Below, one piece after another: positions 16,956 to 26,919 of a DNA stretch of 64,000 nucleotides (positions are counted from its first letter, which is position 1; each line of letters opens with the position of its first letter). This stretch comes from Chitinophaga caeni. GTDB taxonomy: Bacteria; Bacteroidota; Bacteroidia; Chitinophagales; Chitinophagaceae. The notes beneath the pieces were generated by a model. The model was not told the DNA's origin. It saw nothing but the letters and a program-made list of their open reading frames with translations, and made no database searches. The DNA lies in the NCBI RefSeq assembly GCF_002557795.1, contig NZ_CP023777.1:4225001-4289000 (forward strand), in the 5' to 3' direction. Both the position numbers and the translations under genes were made by a program.

Positions 16956-19900
16956 ATGCAAAAATCACCTTTTTGCAACCAGGGATTTATTCCTTCAAGG
17001 TTGCTGCTACCAGTAAGGGGTGTAGATGAAAAACGGAAGACGAGAACCTTCCGCATTCCTTGGAAAAAATCGCTGTTGATTATGAAACTTACCGGTATCT
17101 TATTACTGGCTTTCTGCTTGCAATTATCAGCCAAATCTATTGCCCAGTCCGTAACATATTCCGGGCAAAATATACCGCTGAAGCAAATTTTCTCCGTCAT
17201 CGAAAACCAAACCGGGTACATGGTTTCCGGCAACATGGAACTTTTAAGGGTATCCAATCCCGTTACCATCTCGGTACAATCAATGCCAATTGAAAACTTT
17301 TTATCACTCGTATTCAAAAACCAACCATTAAACTATCACCTCGTCGGGAAAGACATCATCATTTCCAGGAAACCTTATATCCCCCCCACGCAGGCTGCAT
17401 TGAAAGGGAGAATCGCAGATACCTTGGGGAATGCATTACCCGGCGCTACTATCCGCGTAAAAGGAAAAAACACTTCTACGATATCTGATAGTGAAGGAAA
17501 TTTCACGATTGATGCCGTTCCGGGTGATGTATTGCAGGTTTCCTTTGTCGGGTTCTTTAAGAAAGAAGTGAAAATCAACAGCCTTGCACCAATGGCCATA
17601 TTCCTGGTGCCACAAAGTGTAAACATGGCTGCCGTTGCCATCACCGTTAATACCGGGTATCAATCCATCCCGCGGGAAAGGGCAACCGGCTCTTATGCTA
17701 TCATCGGCGCAGATCAGTTAAACAATAAACTCCGGCCCGACCTGCAAGCGGCCCTAGAAGCGCAAGCCCCAGGTTTGGCGCTTACCAAGGACGGCAGGAT
17801 TGAAATTCGCGGCGTGTCAACCTTCAACGCTGAAACCTCTCCGTTAATCATCGTTGATGGTTACCCTATTACAGGGGGGTTAGAATCGATCAATATTGAT
17901 AACGTTGAGAATGTTACCGTTTTAAAAGATGCGGTGGCCGCCTCTATATACGGTTCACGATCATCTAACGGCGTTATAGTCATCACCACTAAAAAGGGAA
18001 AATCCGGTACCATGAGCGTGGGCTACCGCGGTTCTTTCGGGTTAATTCAAAAACCTGACCTCTCTTACCTGAACCGCTCTTCAACTGCCGATTATATCGA
18101 TGCGGAGGCGGAACTGTACAGCCAAAGCTCCTTTTTGTACCAGGCGCAATACGCGGGCTATTCCTACCTTTCCAAGGTTAACTACCTTTTGGTAGCCAAG
18201 GACTTGGGTTTGATGCCTGCCACCGAGGTGGACGCAGAAATTGAATCGATGAAGCAAAATGATGGTTTAGGACAACTGCAAAAATACTTGTTCCGTAATC
18301 AATTATCACAACAACATAATATTTCACTTTCCGGCGGTAGTGATAAAAACACGACCGCCGCAACAATCAAATACGTTACCAACAGGGGTAATACTCTATA
18401 TACAGAAAACGACAGGGCTATCTTTGATTTGAGAAATGATTGGAAACCGCATAAAAATGTAACGGTTAAACTATTCTCCAACATTAATTATAGCACCTCT
18501 AAGGCGCCCCTGCGTACGATACCCAGCTTCCTGGAATACTATTCTGCTACGATGTTTCATCCATACGATTTAGTAGTGAACCCGGAAACAGGCCAGTACC
18601 AAGATATTTTCGCAACAAACCCAGCCAAGATCAATCGCTATGCAAATATGGACGGGCTGAAACCAATGGATTATAATCCCTTGGAAGATCTAGGTAATGA
18701 AATCACCCGTACGCAAAATTTCCAGATGCGTCTTGGCGGTAGCATCAATGTTAAATTGATGGAAGGTTTGAATATTGAAGGTGGCGGTGTTTGGATCAGG
18801 GGAAATTCAGTGACAAAATCCATCTCCGGGAAAGATTCTTACCGGATGCGTTTAGCCTACAATGATGGCACCTCGATCTCGAACCCTTCAAAACATTACA
18901 TCCCTGACGGCGATATGGTGCAAGAAGGAAGAACATTAAACCAAACATATACGATCCGCGGGCAATTGAATTTCAACCGCAGTTTTGGTAAACACCAGGT
19001 GATGGCCATCGCGGGAACGGAAGTGACCCGTGATGTTTGGGACAATAACACCTACCCTACCCGTTTCGGTTACGATGACCAATCCGGGACTTTCGCTACC
19101 TTCAATTATGCTGATTACAATGCCGGGATTTACAACTCCGACATGCTTGGCACCAGCAAACCCCAAAACCCGGTCAATATCGGCCAATACAATTACCGCG
19201 ACAACCGCTTTGTATCCTGGTACGCCAATGGCTCTTACGAGTTCGATTACCGTTTCCTCGTTAGCGGTAGTATCCGCCTGGACCAGACCAACTTTTTTGG
19301 AACAAATCCGGATTACCGTTATAAACCGCTTTGGTCTGTCGGCGGCACCTACAAATTATCCAACGAAGCATTCTTCAATGTACCCTGGATTACTAAATTG
19401 TACTTGAGATCCTCTTATGGCATCAACGGGAATATTTCATTGAACTCCGGCCCATTTCTTATTATCAGCCCGGGTTCTTTCTCTAATTACACGGGAGATA
19501 TTGCCTACAACATATCCTCTCCGCCAAACAATTCCTTGCGTTGGGAGAAAACATCGACTAATAACTACGGCATCGATGCGAGTTTCTTCAATAACAGGTT
19601 GAATGTAACAGCAGATTATTACTTCCGTAAAAGCGTGGACTTGTTGGCCCCGGATATGGTTGATCCAACGATCGGCTACACCTCTTTGACAAAAAATGTC
19701 GGCCAAATTAATAATAAGGGTATTGAACTCAGTATCAATGCCGACATATTGCGCGACAAGGAAGTGGGATGGAATGTGTTAGCAACCTATGCATCCAATA
19801 AGAACGAAGTTATTTCATATAATGTAAATTACCTGTATGCCACGAGTTTCTTGACATCCGTGAACCGCGAAAATTATCCTGCAAATGCCGTATTCAGCTA

Positions 19901-20513
19901 CCGCAATGCAGGGTTGGATGAAAACGGGAGCCCTATTTATTACAATCAGAAAGGAGATAAAGTAAATGGCGGCGCCATCGGTGTAGATGACCTGGTATAT
20001 AGCGGCACCTTAAGGCCGAAAAACACCTTTGGCTTGACCAATAACTTGAGTTATAAGAGCCTACAACTATCCGTAATGTTCGTAGCAAAAACTGGCAATG
20101 TTTTGAGAAGAACAGCTTTCGATGGAACGAATATCCAACATAAAGATGTTGCTAAACGCTGGCGGCAACCCGGGGATGAGAAAACGACTATTTACCCGAA
20201 GCTTTCCGCCTTCTCCCTGGATGCATTTTATTTTCCTTTCTCCGACACTTTTGTCGAAAGCGGCGATTTCTTGAAACTAAGAGATGTAACATTAGCATAC
20301 AACTTACCTAAGAAAGTAATAGGAAAAAGCTTTTTCAAGAATGCAAGTATCAACTTCGAAGCAAGGAATCTCTGGATGTGGACTGCGAATAGCGATCATA
20401 TAGACCCGGAAGCAATAGAGCTAATAGATCCGGGTTCCGCGCAGGCGGAGCTAGGTTTTACACCTTTCCGGCCCATGCCTGAATATTACCTAGGATTACG
20501 CTTCCAGTTTTAA
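16956..20513 (+). CDS. SusC/RagA TonB-dependent transporter with STN domain (locus 2)
   Basis: Start at 16956 (MQKSPFCNQGF), chosen because the shared leader motif lies 12 nt upstream; the frame is open from 16899, and an internal ATG at 17082 (MKLTGILLL) would start directly at the signal peptide. After the signal come the STN domain (TYSGQNIPLKQIFSVIENQTG), a carboxypeptidase-regulatory-like domain (LKGRIADTLGNALPGATIRVKG), the plug with 'VLKDAVAASIYGSRSSNGVIVITTKKG' and the beta barrel ending in 'YYLGLRFQF', a classical terminal phenylalanine for BAM recognition. It is an outer-membrane importer and transducer. SusD follows 18 nt later. Substrate unknown. Confidence 0.94.
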   Translation: MQKSPFCNQGFIPSRLLLPVRGVDEKRKTRTFRIPWKKSLLIMKLTGILLLAFCLQLSAKSIAQSVTYSGQNIPLKQIFSVIENQTGYMVSGNMELLRVSNPVTISVQSMPIENFLSLVFKNQPLNYHLVGKDIIISRKPYIPPTQAALKGRIADTLGNALPGATIRVKGKNTSTISDSEGNFTIDAVPGDVLQVSFVGFFKKEVKINSLAPMAIFLVPQSVNMAAVAITVNTGYQSIPRERATGSYAIIGADQLNNKLRPDLQAALEAQAPGLALTKDGRIEIRGVSTFNAETSPLIIVDGYPITGGLESINIDNVENVTVLKDAVAASIYGSRSSNGVIVITTKKGKSGTMSVGYRGSFGLIQKPDLSYLNRSSTADYIDAEAELYSQSSFLYQAQYAGYSYLSKVNYLLVAKDLGLMPATEVDAEIESMKQNDGLGQLQKYLFRNQLSQQHNISLSGGSDKNTTAATIKYVTNRGNTLYTENDRAIFDLRNDWKPHKNVTVKLFSNINYSTSKAPLRTIPSFLEYYSATMFHPYDLVVNPETGQYQDIFATNPAKINRYANMDGLKPMDYNPLEDLGNEITRTQNFQMRLGGSINVKLMEGLNIEGGGVWIRGNSVTKSISGKDSYRMRLAYNDGTSISNPSKHYIPDGDMVQEGRTLNQTYTIRGQLNFNRSFGKHQVMAIAGTEVTRDVWDNNTYPTRFGYDDQSGTFATFNYADYNAGIYNSDMLGTSKPQNPVNIGQYNYRDNRFVSWYANGSYEFDYRFLVSGSIRLDQTNFFGTNPDYRYKPLWSVGGTYKLSNEAFFNVPWITKLYLRSSYGINGNISLNSGPFLIISPGSFSNYTGDIAYNISSPPNNSLRWEKTSTNNYGIDASFFNNRLNVTADYYFRKSVDLLAPDMVDPTIGYTSLTKNVGQINNKGIELSINADILRDKEVGWNVLATYASNKNEVISYNVNYLYATSFLTSVNRENYPANAVFSYRNAGLDENGSPIYYNQKGDKVNGGAIGVDDLVYSGTLRPKNTFGLTNNLSYKSLQLSVMFVAKTGNVLRRTAFDGTNIQHKDVAKRWRQPGDEKTTIYPKLSAFSLDAFYFPFSDTFVESGDFLKLRDVTLAYNLPKKVIGKSFFKNASINFEARNLWMWTANSDHIDPEAIELIDPGSAQAELGFTPFRPMPEYYLGLRFQF

Positions 20514-20531
20514 TTGTAAATCAGAATAAAC

Positions 20532-22061
20532 ATGCGAAAATTAATATATAGCTTCATCGGCGGCATAGTGATGTTTTCCTCTTGCGAGAAATTCCTCGAC
20601 ATCAAACCCAAAGGGAAACTGATTCCAGGAGAAATCGCGGATTATAATCACTTGCTCGACAATCCAGATATCGTACGCTTTCCCTTTTTAAATAACAATT
20701 CGGAATCTTTCCTCGCCTACCTGACGGATAACTTGGAAATCTCGGAAGGAATGGGAAAAGTTTATTATAAAGCGAACAATTCACCGAACATCGGGAACTA
20801 CTATGCTTACATCTTCAGGGCGCCGTACAAGAACCCGAATTTGCCAGATTATTTCTGGGAATCGGGCACCTACCGCTCTATGAAATATTTCAATAACGTC
20901 ATCGATGGTATAAAATCTCTTCCGGATGCCAATACGCCCGAAGCGAAAGCAGTACTCTCCCAAGCGTATGCAGGCAGGGCATGGAGTTATCTGAATACAA
21001 CCCTCGTCTATGGCCCTATGTATCATCCCGGCGGAGATAATAGCACGAAAACAATCCCTTACTTGACCAGCAGTGATGTAAGCAAACCGGTTCCGGGATT
21101 ATCTACGCAGCAGGAGATTTTTGACTATGTTTTATCAGACTTACATGCGGCATTGCCGAACGCTCCCGGGGTAACCAATTACCCATCCCGCCCCAATAAA
21201 GCGGCAGTATTATCTATGCTCGCCTACTATCACCTTTTCACACAGAAATATGATAGTGTATTTTATTATGCAGATGCAGCATGGAAACTGGCAACAAAAA
21301 ACGGTGTAGACAAGGTATTGTATGATTACAACCAGTTATCATATTCCAATCCCGTCAATATACTGAGTAGCGCGATCGTAAGTCCGGATAATAAAATCCA
21401 TTTACCGAATAGCCGCGAGATACTGTTTTACAGGTCATCCGACCTAAAAGCAGGCAGGGTCAGCGCCTCTTATCCGTCGGAAGAATTTATTCAACTTTTC
21501 GACGCGGATCATGATCTCCGTTATTCATATTACTTGCTGACCGCAACCGGTTATAAAACGACCTTTAGCGGCATAACTTATGATGACGGGCAAAGAATCC
21601 AATATTACAGGGGCGCCTATGCAACGGGAACTTCTTATCCCAAGTTCGAGATGACCTGCGGCTTCAGCTACCCCGAAGTACTCCTGATGCGGGCAGAAGC
21701 AAACGCGCGGTTGAATAAGCCGGGTGAAGCCATGGCCGACATCAACCTGCTCCGTAAGTACAGGCTAAAAACCGGGAGCCCAGATTTAGCCATTCCACCT
21801 TCCCAAGAAGCAACCATCCAACTCGTGTTGGAAGAAAGGAGAAGGGAACTTCCTATCGGCCATATAAAACGTTTCCTGGACCTGAAGAGATATGGCCTGG
21901 AAACCGGGAAACCCTGGTCTAAAACCATCATAGAACACCGGGTAGGTACAGAAATATACCAAGGACATGTAAATTCCGAAGATTTTATCATCCCTAAATC
22001 AAATAATGTCTTGAAACTAAATCCAGGTTGGGGTATCCCGCTGGATGAACGTCCTTTCTAA
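20532..22061 (+). CDS. SusD/RagB-family surface lipoprotein (locus 2)
   Basis: Lipoprotein signal with lipobox MFSSC (Cys18) followed by EKFLDIKPKGKL. SusD-type segments are visible: 'LSQAYAGRAWSYLNTTLVYGPMYHPGG', 'PSRPNKAAVLSMLAYYHLFTQKYDSVFYYADAAW', 'SYPEVLLMRAEANARLNKPGEAMADINLLRKYRL' and 'VLEERRRELPIGHIKRFLDLKRYGLE'. 509 residues, normal for the family. It pairs with the SusC 18 nt upstream. A stable hairpin lies between it and the next gene. Confidence 0.93.
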   Translation: MRKLIYSFIGGIVMFSSCEKFLDIKPKGKLIPGEIADYNHLLDNPDIVRFPFLNNNSESFLAYLTDNLEISEGMGKVYYKANNSPNIGNYYAYIFRAPYKNPNLPDYFWESGTYRSMKYFNNVIDGIKSLPDANTPEAKAVLSQAYAGRAWSYLNTTLVYGPMYHPGGDNSTKTIPYLTSSDVSKPVPGLSTQQEIFDYVLSDLHAALPNAPGVTNYPSRPNKAAVLSMLAYYHLFTQKYDSVFYYADAAWKLATKNGVDKVLYDYNQLSYSNPVNILSSAIVSPDNKIHLPNSREILFYRSSDLKAGRVSASYPSEEFIQLFDADHDLRYSYYLLTATGYKTTFSGITYDDGQRIQYYRGAYATGTSYPKFEMTCGFSYPEVLLMRAEANARLNKPGEAMADINLLRKYRLKTGSPDLAIPPSQEATIQLVLEERRRELPIGHIKRFLDLKRYGLETGKPWSKTIIEHRVGTEIYQGHVNSEDFIIPKSNNVLKLNPGWGIPLDERPF

Positions 22062-22086
22062 TTAAACACTCAATTTATGGATTCTG

Positions 22087-22124
22087 CTAGCCGCGGGGAT
22101 ATGAAAATTATCCCCGCCAGCTAG
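22087..22124 (+). promoter_or_regulatory. Stable intercistronic hairpin between susD and tlpA-like gene
   Basis: Nested inverted repeat: GCGGGGATA / TATCCCCGC (22093-22101, 22109-22117) extended by CTAGC / GCTAG (22087-22091, 22120-22124) across a small internal loop. There is no U-tract, and its 3' edge is 4 nt before the first ATG of the next gene (22129). It therefore looks like an mRNA stability or processing element, or one that lowers translation of the downstream gene, rather than a terminator. Confidence 0.6.
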
Positions 22125-22128
22125 AGCC

Positions 22129-23208
22129 ATGCAAAAAATTATCGTCATGAGAAAATTACTCCTCGCAGGTATCGCTACGGGATTACTCTGCCTTACCAAT
22201 ATCAGCTCGGATGCGCAAGGGAAATTTAGCATTACCGGGAAATTGAAAGAGCCGGGAAATGCAACGAAAGTCCATTTAAGTTATTCAGATCAAAAAAAAT
22301 ACATAGTCGATTCTGCGGAAATTGTAAATGGAACATTCAGGTTCAGCGGCACCTTGCATCACCCCGTGAGAGCCACCATTGTACTGAATCACGGAGCAAG
22401 CAGCTCCGGGAGTACCCATAGGGATATGACTAATATTTATATTGAACCCGGCAACATAGAGTTGGCAGTAGATGATTCCATCAAACACGTAAAAGTGAAA
22501 GGTTCTAAATCGCAGCAATTATACGAGTCATTCACGGCAGGCTTCCGGAAGCATAAAATTGAGAGAGATAGTTATGCTTCCATCAAGGGAACTACGGAAG
22601 AACAATTTGTTACCAAGTTCATCAAACAACACCCGGATAGCTACCTTTCTTTGCAAACGATTCAGACGTACCTGTTCCCGATCCCGGTAGAAAGTGAACT
22701 ACTCGATGAAATGTATCAATCCTTGTCCCCTAAGCTGAAAAATTCAGAAGAAGGTAAAGAAGTTGGTAAATTGATCCGTCAAATCGTTGCGACTTCCGTT
22801 GGTAAAATGGCGCCCAATTTCGCTCTAAAAGATACCGCGGGAAACATGGTTTCGTTAACCGATTTCAGGGGACAATATATCCTGGTTGATTTTTGGGCAA
22901 GCTGGTGCCATCCTTGCCGCGACGAAAACCCCAACCTGCTTGAGGCCTATAAAAAATACCGTGCTAAGAATTTTAATATTCTTGGAATAACATATGATAT
23001 CAATGAAAAAAACTGGCTGAAAGCGATACATGAAGACGGCCTACTATGGCCCCAAGTAATCGATAGTAGGGACAAAGAAAAAGCGGCGGGAACGATTTAT
23101 AGCGTACAGGCAATACCGCAGAACTTCCTGGTTGATCCAAGCGGTAAAATCATTGCCAAAAATTTACGCGGCAAGGCATTGGAAGCTGTATTATCAAAAA
23201 TACTTTAA
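22129..23208 (+). CDS. TlpA-type thiol-disulfide oxidoreductase (locus 2)
   Basis: Exported protein; the signal peptide starts at MRKLLLAGIATGLLCL (ATG at 22147), so that internal start may be the real one. Residues about 30-145 are a DUF4369-like beta domain (FSITGKLKEPGNATKVHLSY, 'GTFRFSGTLHHPVRATIVL'). The C-terminal half is an AhpC/TSA-type redoxin with DFWASWCHPC (C260, C263 from 22129) and 'VQAIPQNFLVDPSGKIIAKNLRGKAL'. Periplasmic, probably membrane-attached through the signal. It is the last gene of locus 2, before a terminator. Role in the uptake unit unknown. Confidence 0.9.
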   Translation: MQKIIVMRKLLLAGIATGLLCLTNISSDAQGKFSITGKLKEPGNATKVHLSYSDQKKYIVDSAEIVNGTFRFSGTLHHPVRATIVLNHGASSSGSTHRDMTNIYIEPGNIELAVDDSIKHVKVKGSKSQQLYESFTAGFRKHKIERDSYASIKGTTEEQFVTKFIKQHPDSYLSLQTIQTYLFPIPVESELLDEMYQSLSPKLKNSEEGKEVGKLIRQIVATSVGKMAPNFALKDTAGNMVSLTDFRGQYILVDFWASWCHPCRDENPNLLEAYKKYRAKNFNILGITYDINEKNWLKAIHEDGLLWPQVIDSRDKEKAAGTIYSVQAIPQNFLVDPSGKIIAKNLRGKALEAVLSKIL

Positions 23209-23237
23209 GGTTGCGTTATAGCATAATGCCAAACTTT

Positions 23238-23270
23238 ACCGGGTACGAGTTTGCTCATACCCGGTTTTTT
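23238..23270 (+). terminator. Intrinsic terminator of SusCD locus 2
   Basis: Perfect stem ACCGGGTA / TACCCGGT (23238-23245, 23258-23265), 12-nt loop, then TTTTTT on the plus strand. It touches the stop codon of the convergent DinB-like gene (23269). Confidence 0.9.
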
Positions 23271-23733
23271 ACGCCTTGTTGAGCAATTTCTTTATGATTA
23301 CTATTTGACCGAGGTGGTAATGGCAATGTTCTGTTAAACCCAGAATATTCCTCAAGTAATTTCCATATTTAGGATCTACAAAATCCTTGTGCAGCATTTC
23401 TTCATCCAGATTTTCGATTAAATGGGCAAGCTGCCCGGCATCATCCAAGGATTTTTGAATCAACGACTGCCATTCCCCTTCCGATTCCAAAGGTTTTAAA
23501 TCAAAACTATACCGGTCATGTGCATCCAGTGGTTTTCCTTCCAAAACGCCTTTAATGGCAACGATGTAATAATGAATATGAAACACCAATACAGCAATTG
23601 CATTGAGATCATTTACTTTACGGGTAGCCATTGCCACATCGATACCCGCGAGGCTATCTTTTAAGTTCACACTGGTCCAATTCCCGCCGAAATGAACATC
23701 ACGAAAATGTTTTGCAAGTTGTTTGGTCAACAT
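23269..23733 (-). CDS. DinB-like / DUF1572 family protein
   Basis: 154 residues, all-helical, cytosolic. It has the spaced histidines of DinB-type four-helix bundles: 'LVFHIHYYIVAIKGVLEG' and the C-terminal 'GLTEHCHYHLGQIVIIKKLLNK' (HxxxHxxQ-like), which in the family bind a divalent metal. DinB/YfiT proteins are linked to thiol-dependent transfer reactions, but this subgroup has no known reaction. It is monocistronic and converges on the end of locus 2. Confidence 0.75.
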   Translation of the reverse strand: MLTKQLAKHFRDVHFGGNWTSVNLKDSLAGIDVAMATRKVNDLNAIAVLVFHIHYYIVAIKGVLEGKPLDAHDRYSFDLKPLESEGEWQSLIQKSLDDAGQLAHLIENLDEEMLHKDFVDPKYGNYLRNILGLTEHCHYHLGQIVIIKKLLNKA

Positions 23734-23792
23734 GTCATTTAAATTTCATCCATTTAAATTTACAGGATTATTTTATTATAAACGAACAGTTT

Positions 23793-23830
23793 CAAAAAAG
23801 AAAGCCGCCACATTCATGGCAGCTTTCTTA
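23793..23830 (-). terminator. Intrinsic terminator of SusCD locus 3
   Basis: Imperfect stem AAGAAAGC-CGCCA / TGGC-A-GCTTTCTT around a 6-nt loop (about 23798-23829). On the minus strand it ends in CTTTCTTTTTTG. It lies about 22 nt past the stop of the last locus 3 gene. Confidence 0.75.
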
Positions 23831-23851
23831 TAACATATAATAATGGTAGGT

Positions 23852-24913
23852 TTATAAGATATGGGTTACAAGCCATTCTTTTAACGAACGCCAGGCAGCA
23901 AGATCAAAATCGCCGTGCAATTTTGTAAGCTCGGCATTTGTGCAAGTATCACAGTGTAACATCAAATGATTCATACTGGGTACCAGGACTGTTTTTACTT
24001 GGTAGTTACCCCCCTCGTTTAGCATTTCCCGTATATTATCGAGGTTAGGATGCGCAGGAACCATAATATCCTTATCGCCATTCATTGCGAAAAAGGGTAC
24101 TTTGATCTCGTGTAAATAGCGGGCAGGATCGAACTTAATATGAAACTGGTACCAAGCGCCCGTGGCCTGCCTGGCGTAAGACTCAATAAAGAAACGCATA
24201 TGATCATGTTCACCGGGACGATCTTTAGCAAAAGCGCTGTCATCTTTATGTTTCCATTGTGCATATGTATCCCTTAATTTCTGCTCCAACCCCGGTTTCC
24301 CCGCGTAATGATAAACGGTATCGAACATCATGCTGTTGATCGTCCAATGTCGGTTCTTATCATAATCAGATATCGGCGCGGCATCGATAATCGCTTTATT
24401 TTGCAAACGTAATGCTTCTAAACCCGGCGTAGCTAATCCCGCCAAAGTTATTACAAAGGCCACCCTATCATCTTTAGCCGCCGCGATCATTACCGCAGCT
24501 CCACCTTCACTATGGCCCAGCAAGCCAACTTTCGAAACCCCGGGCTGTCTTTGCAGATAACCTAATGCAGCCAAAGCATCGTTCGCGAAATCTTCGGTGG
24601 TAGCCAGCTCGTAAATACCATTCGTTTCACCTACGCCCCTGTCATCCATTCTTAGCACTGCAAAACCAGCCGCGGATAAAGAATCGGCTAAGTATTTAAA
24701 CATCTTGTGCCCGGCCATCGTACCATCCCTATCCTGCTTCCCGGTGCCAGACACCAGGATGATAGCCGGGTAGCTCGATTTTCCAGCCGGTATAGTATAC
24801 GTTGCACCGAAGCGGATCGTATCATTATTATTAAAATAAACCTTCCGGGATTGCTGTGCGTATACAGGCAAAATCATCAAACTAAGGGCCGCAATGATCC
24901 ATATTTTCATCAT
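23852..24913 (-). CDS. Exported alpha/beta hydrolase (locus 3)
   Basis: Signal peptide 1-19 (MMKIWIIAALSLMILPVYA). Alpha/beta hydrolase with 'VSGTGKQDRDG' as oxyanion strand, 'VLRMDDRGVGET', the nucleophile elbow GHSEGG (Ser135), an acid in 'AMNGDKDIMVP' and a histidine in 'VPSMNHLML'. This pattern is typical of Bacteroidota exported S9/S33-like esterases and acyl hydrolases. It overlaps the upstream TlpA gene by 4 nt (ATGA), so the two are translationally coupled and this is the last gene of the locus 3 operon. It may cleave an ester in or near the imported substrate; that is inference. Confidence 0.85.
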   Translation of the reverse strand: MMKIWIIAALSLMILPVYAQQSRKVYFNNNDTIRFGATYTIPAGKSSYPAIILVSGTGKQDRDGTMAGHKMFKYLADSLSAAGFAVLRMDDRGVGETNGIYELATTEDFANDALAALGYLQRQPGVSKVGLLGHSEGGAAVMIAAAKDDRVAFVITLAGLATPGLEALRLQNKAIIDAAPISDYDKNRHWTINSMMFDTVYHYAGKPGLEQKLRDTYAQWKHKDDSAFAKDRPGEHDHMRFFIESYARQATGAWYQFHIKFDPARYLHEIKVPFFAMNGDKDIMVPAHPNLDNIREMLNEGGNYQVKTVLVPSMNHLMLHCDTCTNAELTKLHGDFDLAAWRSLKEWLVTHIL

Positions 24914-26895
24914 TTGTTTTCTTTCACCGTTTTAATCAAGTATGCCATTTCATCAGCCAAAGCGCTGGGACTACCGTGATAGCCGATACCTTTCCAGCGT
25001 ACAACGCCATCCTGGTCGATGATCAGTTTTGCAGGTATACCCGAGAATTTTAATATACTTTGGTATTTACTAAAGGCGGCATCTAACTTTCCGGTTGCAG
25101 GATTTTTCCCATCCAGCAAGACATCGATATTATAATTTTTCGCGGCTAAGAATTTTTTGATCTGTTCTTTATAATCGGCCTTCGTTTCTTGGGTCGCGAT
25201 AAATAAGAAAACCACATCTTTATCATCTTTGAAGCGGTTTACAGCCATTTGCATACCGGGTAAGGCCTCTTTGCAGGGACCGCACCAGGTAGCCCAGAAA
25301 TCAATCACCACGACCTTTCCTTTCAACTTAGAGAGCTTCACTTTTCCCCCGGTCAATTTTTCCAGTTGAAAGTCCGGCGCAGGTGTATGTATCAATTCTT
25401 GCCTTAAAGCCTCAAGCTCTGCATTAAGCTCCTTACTATCTTTTAAAGAATTGAAATATGCATCAAAGCCATCACTGTTATTATGCTTTTTGATATAATC
25501 TTGTTTTAGAAGATCGATCATAGCGGGGGCGGCTTTATTCATCTTGGCAGCCATCAAGGCAACTTGCATCGCATCATCATGTTTGCCGTTAGCTTCTAAC
25601 AATTGTGCGTATAAATCCATGAATTTCGACTGTTCTGCCAGCGGTTGATCTTTTACTTTCAAGATCCAGGCCAGGGCATCCTTATCCATACCTTTACGGT
25701 GTAATAACGATGCATGCCCCAGGAAGGCAGGCGCCGCAAATTTGAGAATTTCATTCTCCCATTGTTCGGGGGAATAAAAATTGCTATGCTGGCCAATCCT
25801 CTTATACTTATAAGCTTCGATAGCTTTTACCAATTTTACGGAGTAGTCGAAGGCAGAATCAAAATTAGCTTGGTCATGTTCGATAGCATTTATGATCAGC
25901 AGGCGATGAAATTCCGTTAGGCTAGTAAAAGGAGCTACATCAATATATTCATCAAGCACCGATAGATTCCAATTATGTTCCTTTAATTCTTGGTAAACAA
26001 TACCTCGGAATACTTTTTCATAATACGAATTGCTGATATCCGTATTTACATTTTGGAATTTTTTCAAAGGGAACTGTTGCTGAAACGTTTTCCATAACGA
26101 TATTTTCTTTGAAACATCTGCCCTGAATAAGCTGTAAATGGCTTGATCCCTCGCGGTAATACCACCCGGAAATTTATTTACAATAGCCCGATCAACCGAA
26201 TCCGCCCGTCCGCTTTCATGTAGTAATTCACGGTAGGCTTTACTAATCTTCCTCCATTCCATTTCTGTTAAATCCTTGAGGTTGCTCATAAATGCGATTT
26301 CCCTCCTAATAATTGTATCCGCTCTCTGCGCACCTGAATGCTTCAGAATCATCATGGCAGGATAAAATATATCCCTACGGCTGGCGGGAAAATATTTCAG
26401 CTCATTATTCATCCAAAACAGCGCAACTTCATCGGTTATATAAGCGGAATCGTTGATTACCTGCGGAACCATCCCGGCAGTAACCTTGCTTTTTAGCATT
26501 CCCCAAGCGGCGTATGAACCGGGCGCTTCCCGCCCCTCATCCGACCGGATAAAGATCGCGTAAGGCTGTTTCCCGCAATTATCGATTACCTTACCCGAAT
26601 TGAAATTAAAAGCGGCAAAAACTGCATTTTTAGGTATATCAACCTTACCAACCCAACCGGAATCGGATAAGCTCATATTAATATCGATGGCATCCCAGGC
26701 CTTATCTTTATAATACCACATGATACCACTAACCGGGGCTTTCCCTTCGAGCACGGTACCTTCAGCTTTGTAAAGGAGCATACATTCCTTGCCGTTCACC
26801 GGCACTTCGGGATAGAATTTTAAATTTTGCTGGGCTATACTTTGCAAGCTACAAAGCAGCGGTATCAGCCCTAAAGCTTTCCAAATAAGTTTCAT
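24910..26895 (-). CDS. Large TlpA-like protein with C-terminal thioredoxin domain (locus 3)
   Basis: Signal peptide 1-21 (MKLIWKALGLIPLLCSLQSIA). Residues about 25-110 are beta-rich and Ig-like (VNGKECMLLYKAEG...SGIMWYYKDKAWDAIDINM), about 150-510 are helical and TPR-like, and about 515-655 form a TlpA/redoxin domain with DFWATWCGPC (C538, C541) and the cis-proline segment 'FSGIPAKLIIDQDG'. It should work in the periplasm as a reductase. 24 nt separate it from susD upstream and 4 nt overlap the hydrolase downstream. Much longer than a plain TlpA; the N-terminal part may hold a partner or substrate. Confidence 0.9.
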   Translation of the reverse strand: MKLIWKALGLIPLLCSLQSIAQQNLKFYPEVPVNGKECMLLYKAEGTVLEGKAPVSGIMWYYKDKAWDAIDINMSLSDSGWVGKVDIPKNAVFAAFNFNSGKVIDNCGKQPYAIFIRSDEGREAPGSYAAWGMLKSKVTAGMVPQVINDSAYITDEVALFWMNNELKYFPASRRDIFYPAMMILKHSGAQRADTIIRREIAFMSNLKDLTEMEWRKISKAYRELLHESGRADSVDRAIVNKFPGGITARDQAIYSLFRADVSKKISLWKTFQQQFPLKKFQNVNTDISNSYYEKVFRGIVYQELKEHNWNLSVLDEYIDVAPFTSLTEFHRLLIINAIEHDQANFDSAFDYSVKLVKAIEAYKYKRIGQHSNFYSPEQWENEILKFAAPAFLGHASLLHRKGMDKDALAWILKVKDQPLAEQSKFMDLYAQLLEANGKHDDAMQVALMAAKMNKAAPAMIDLLKQDYIKKHNNSDGFDAYFNSLKDSKELNAELEALRQELIHTPAPDFQLEKLTGGKVKLSKLKGKVVVIDFWATWCGPCKEALPGMQMAVNRFKDDKDVVFLFIATQETKADYKEQIKKFLAAKNYNIDVLLDGKNPATGKLDAAFSKYQSILKFSGIPAKLIIDQDGVVRWKGIGYHGSPSALADEMAYLIKTVKENK

Positions 26896-26919
26896 GATTT
26901 CCTATTTCATTCGATAATA

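Noticed and set aside
14904..23208. Locus 2 as a polysaccharide utilisation locus for a named glycan
   Set aside because: No glycoside hydrolase, polysaccharide lyase or sulfatase is encoded in or beside it, so no substrate can be assigned.
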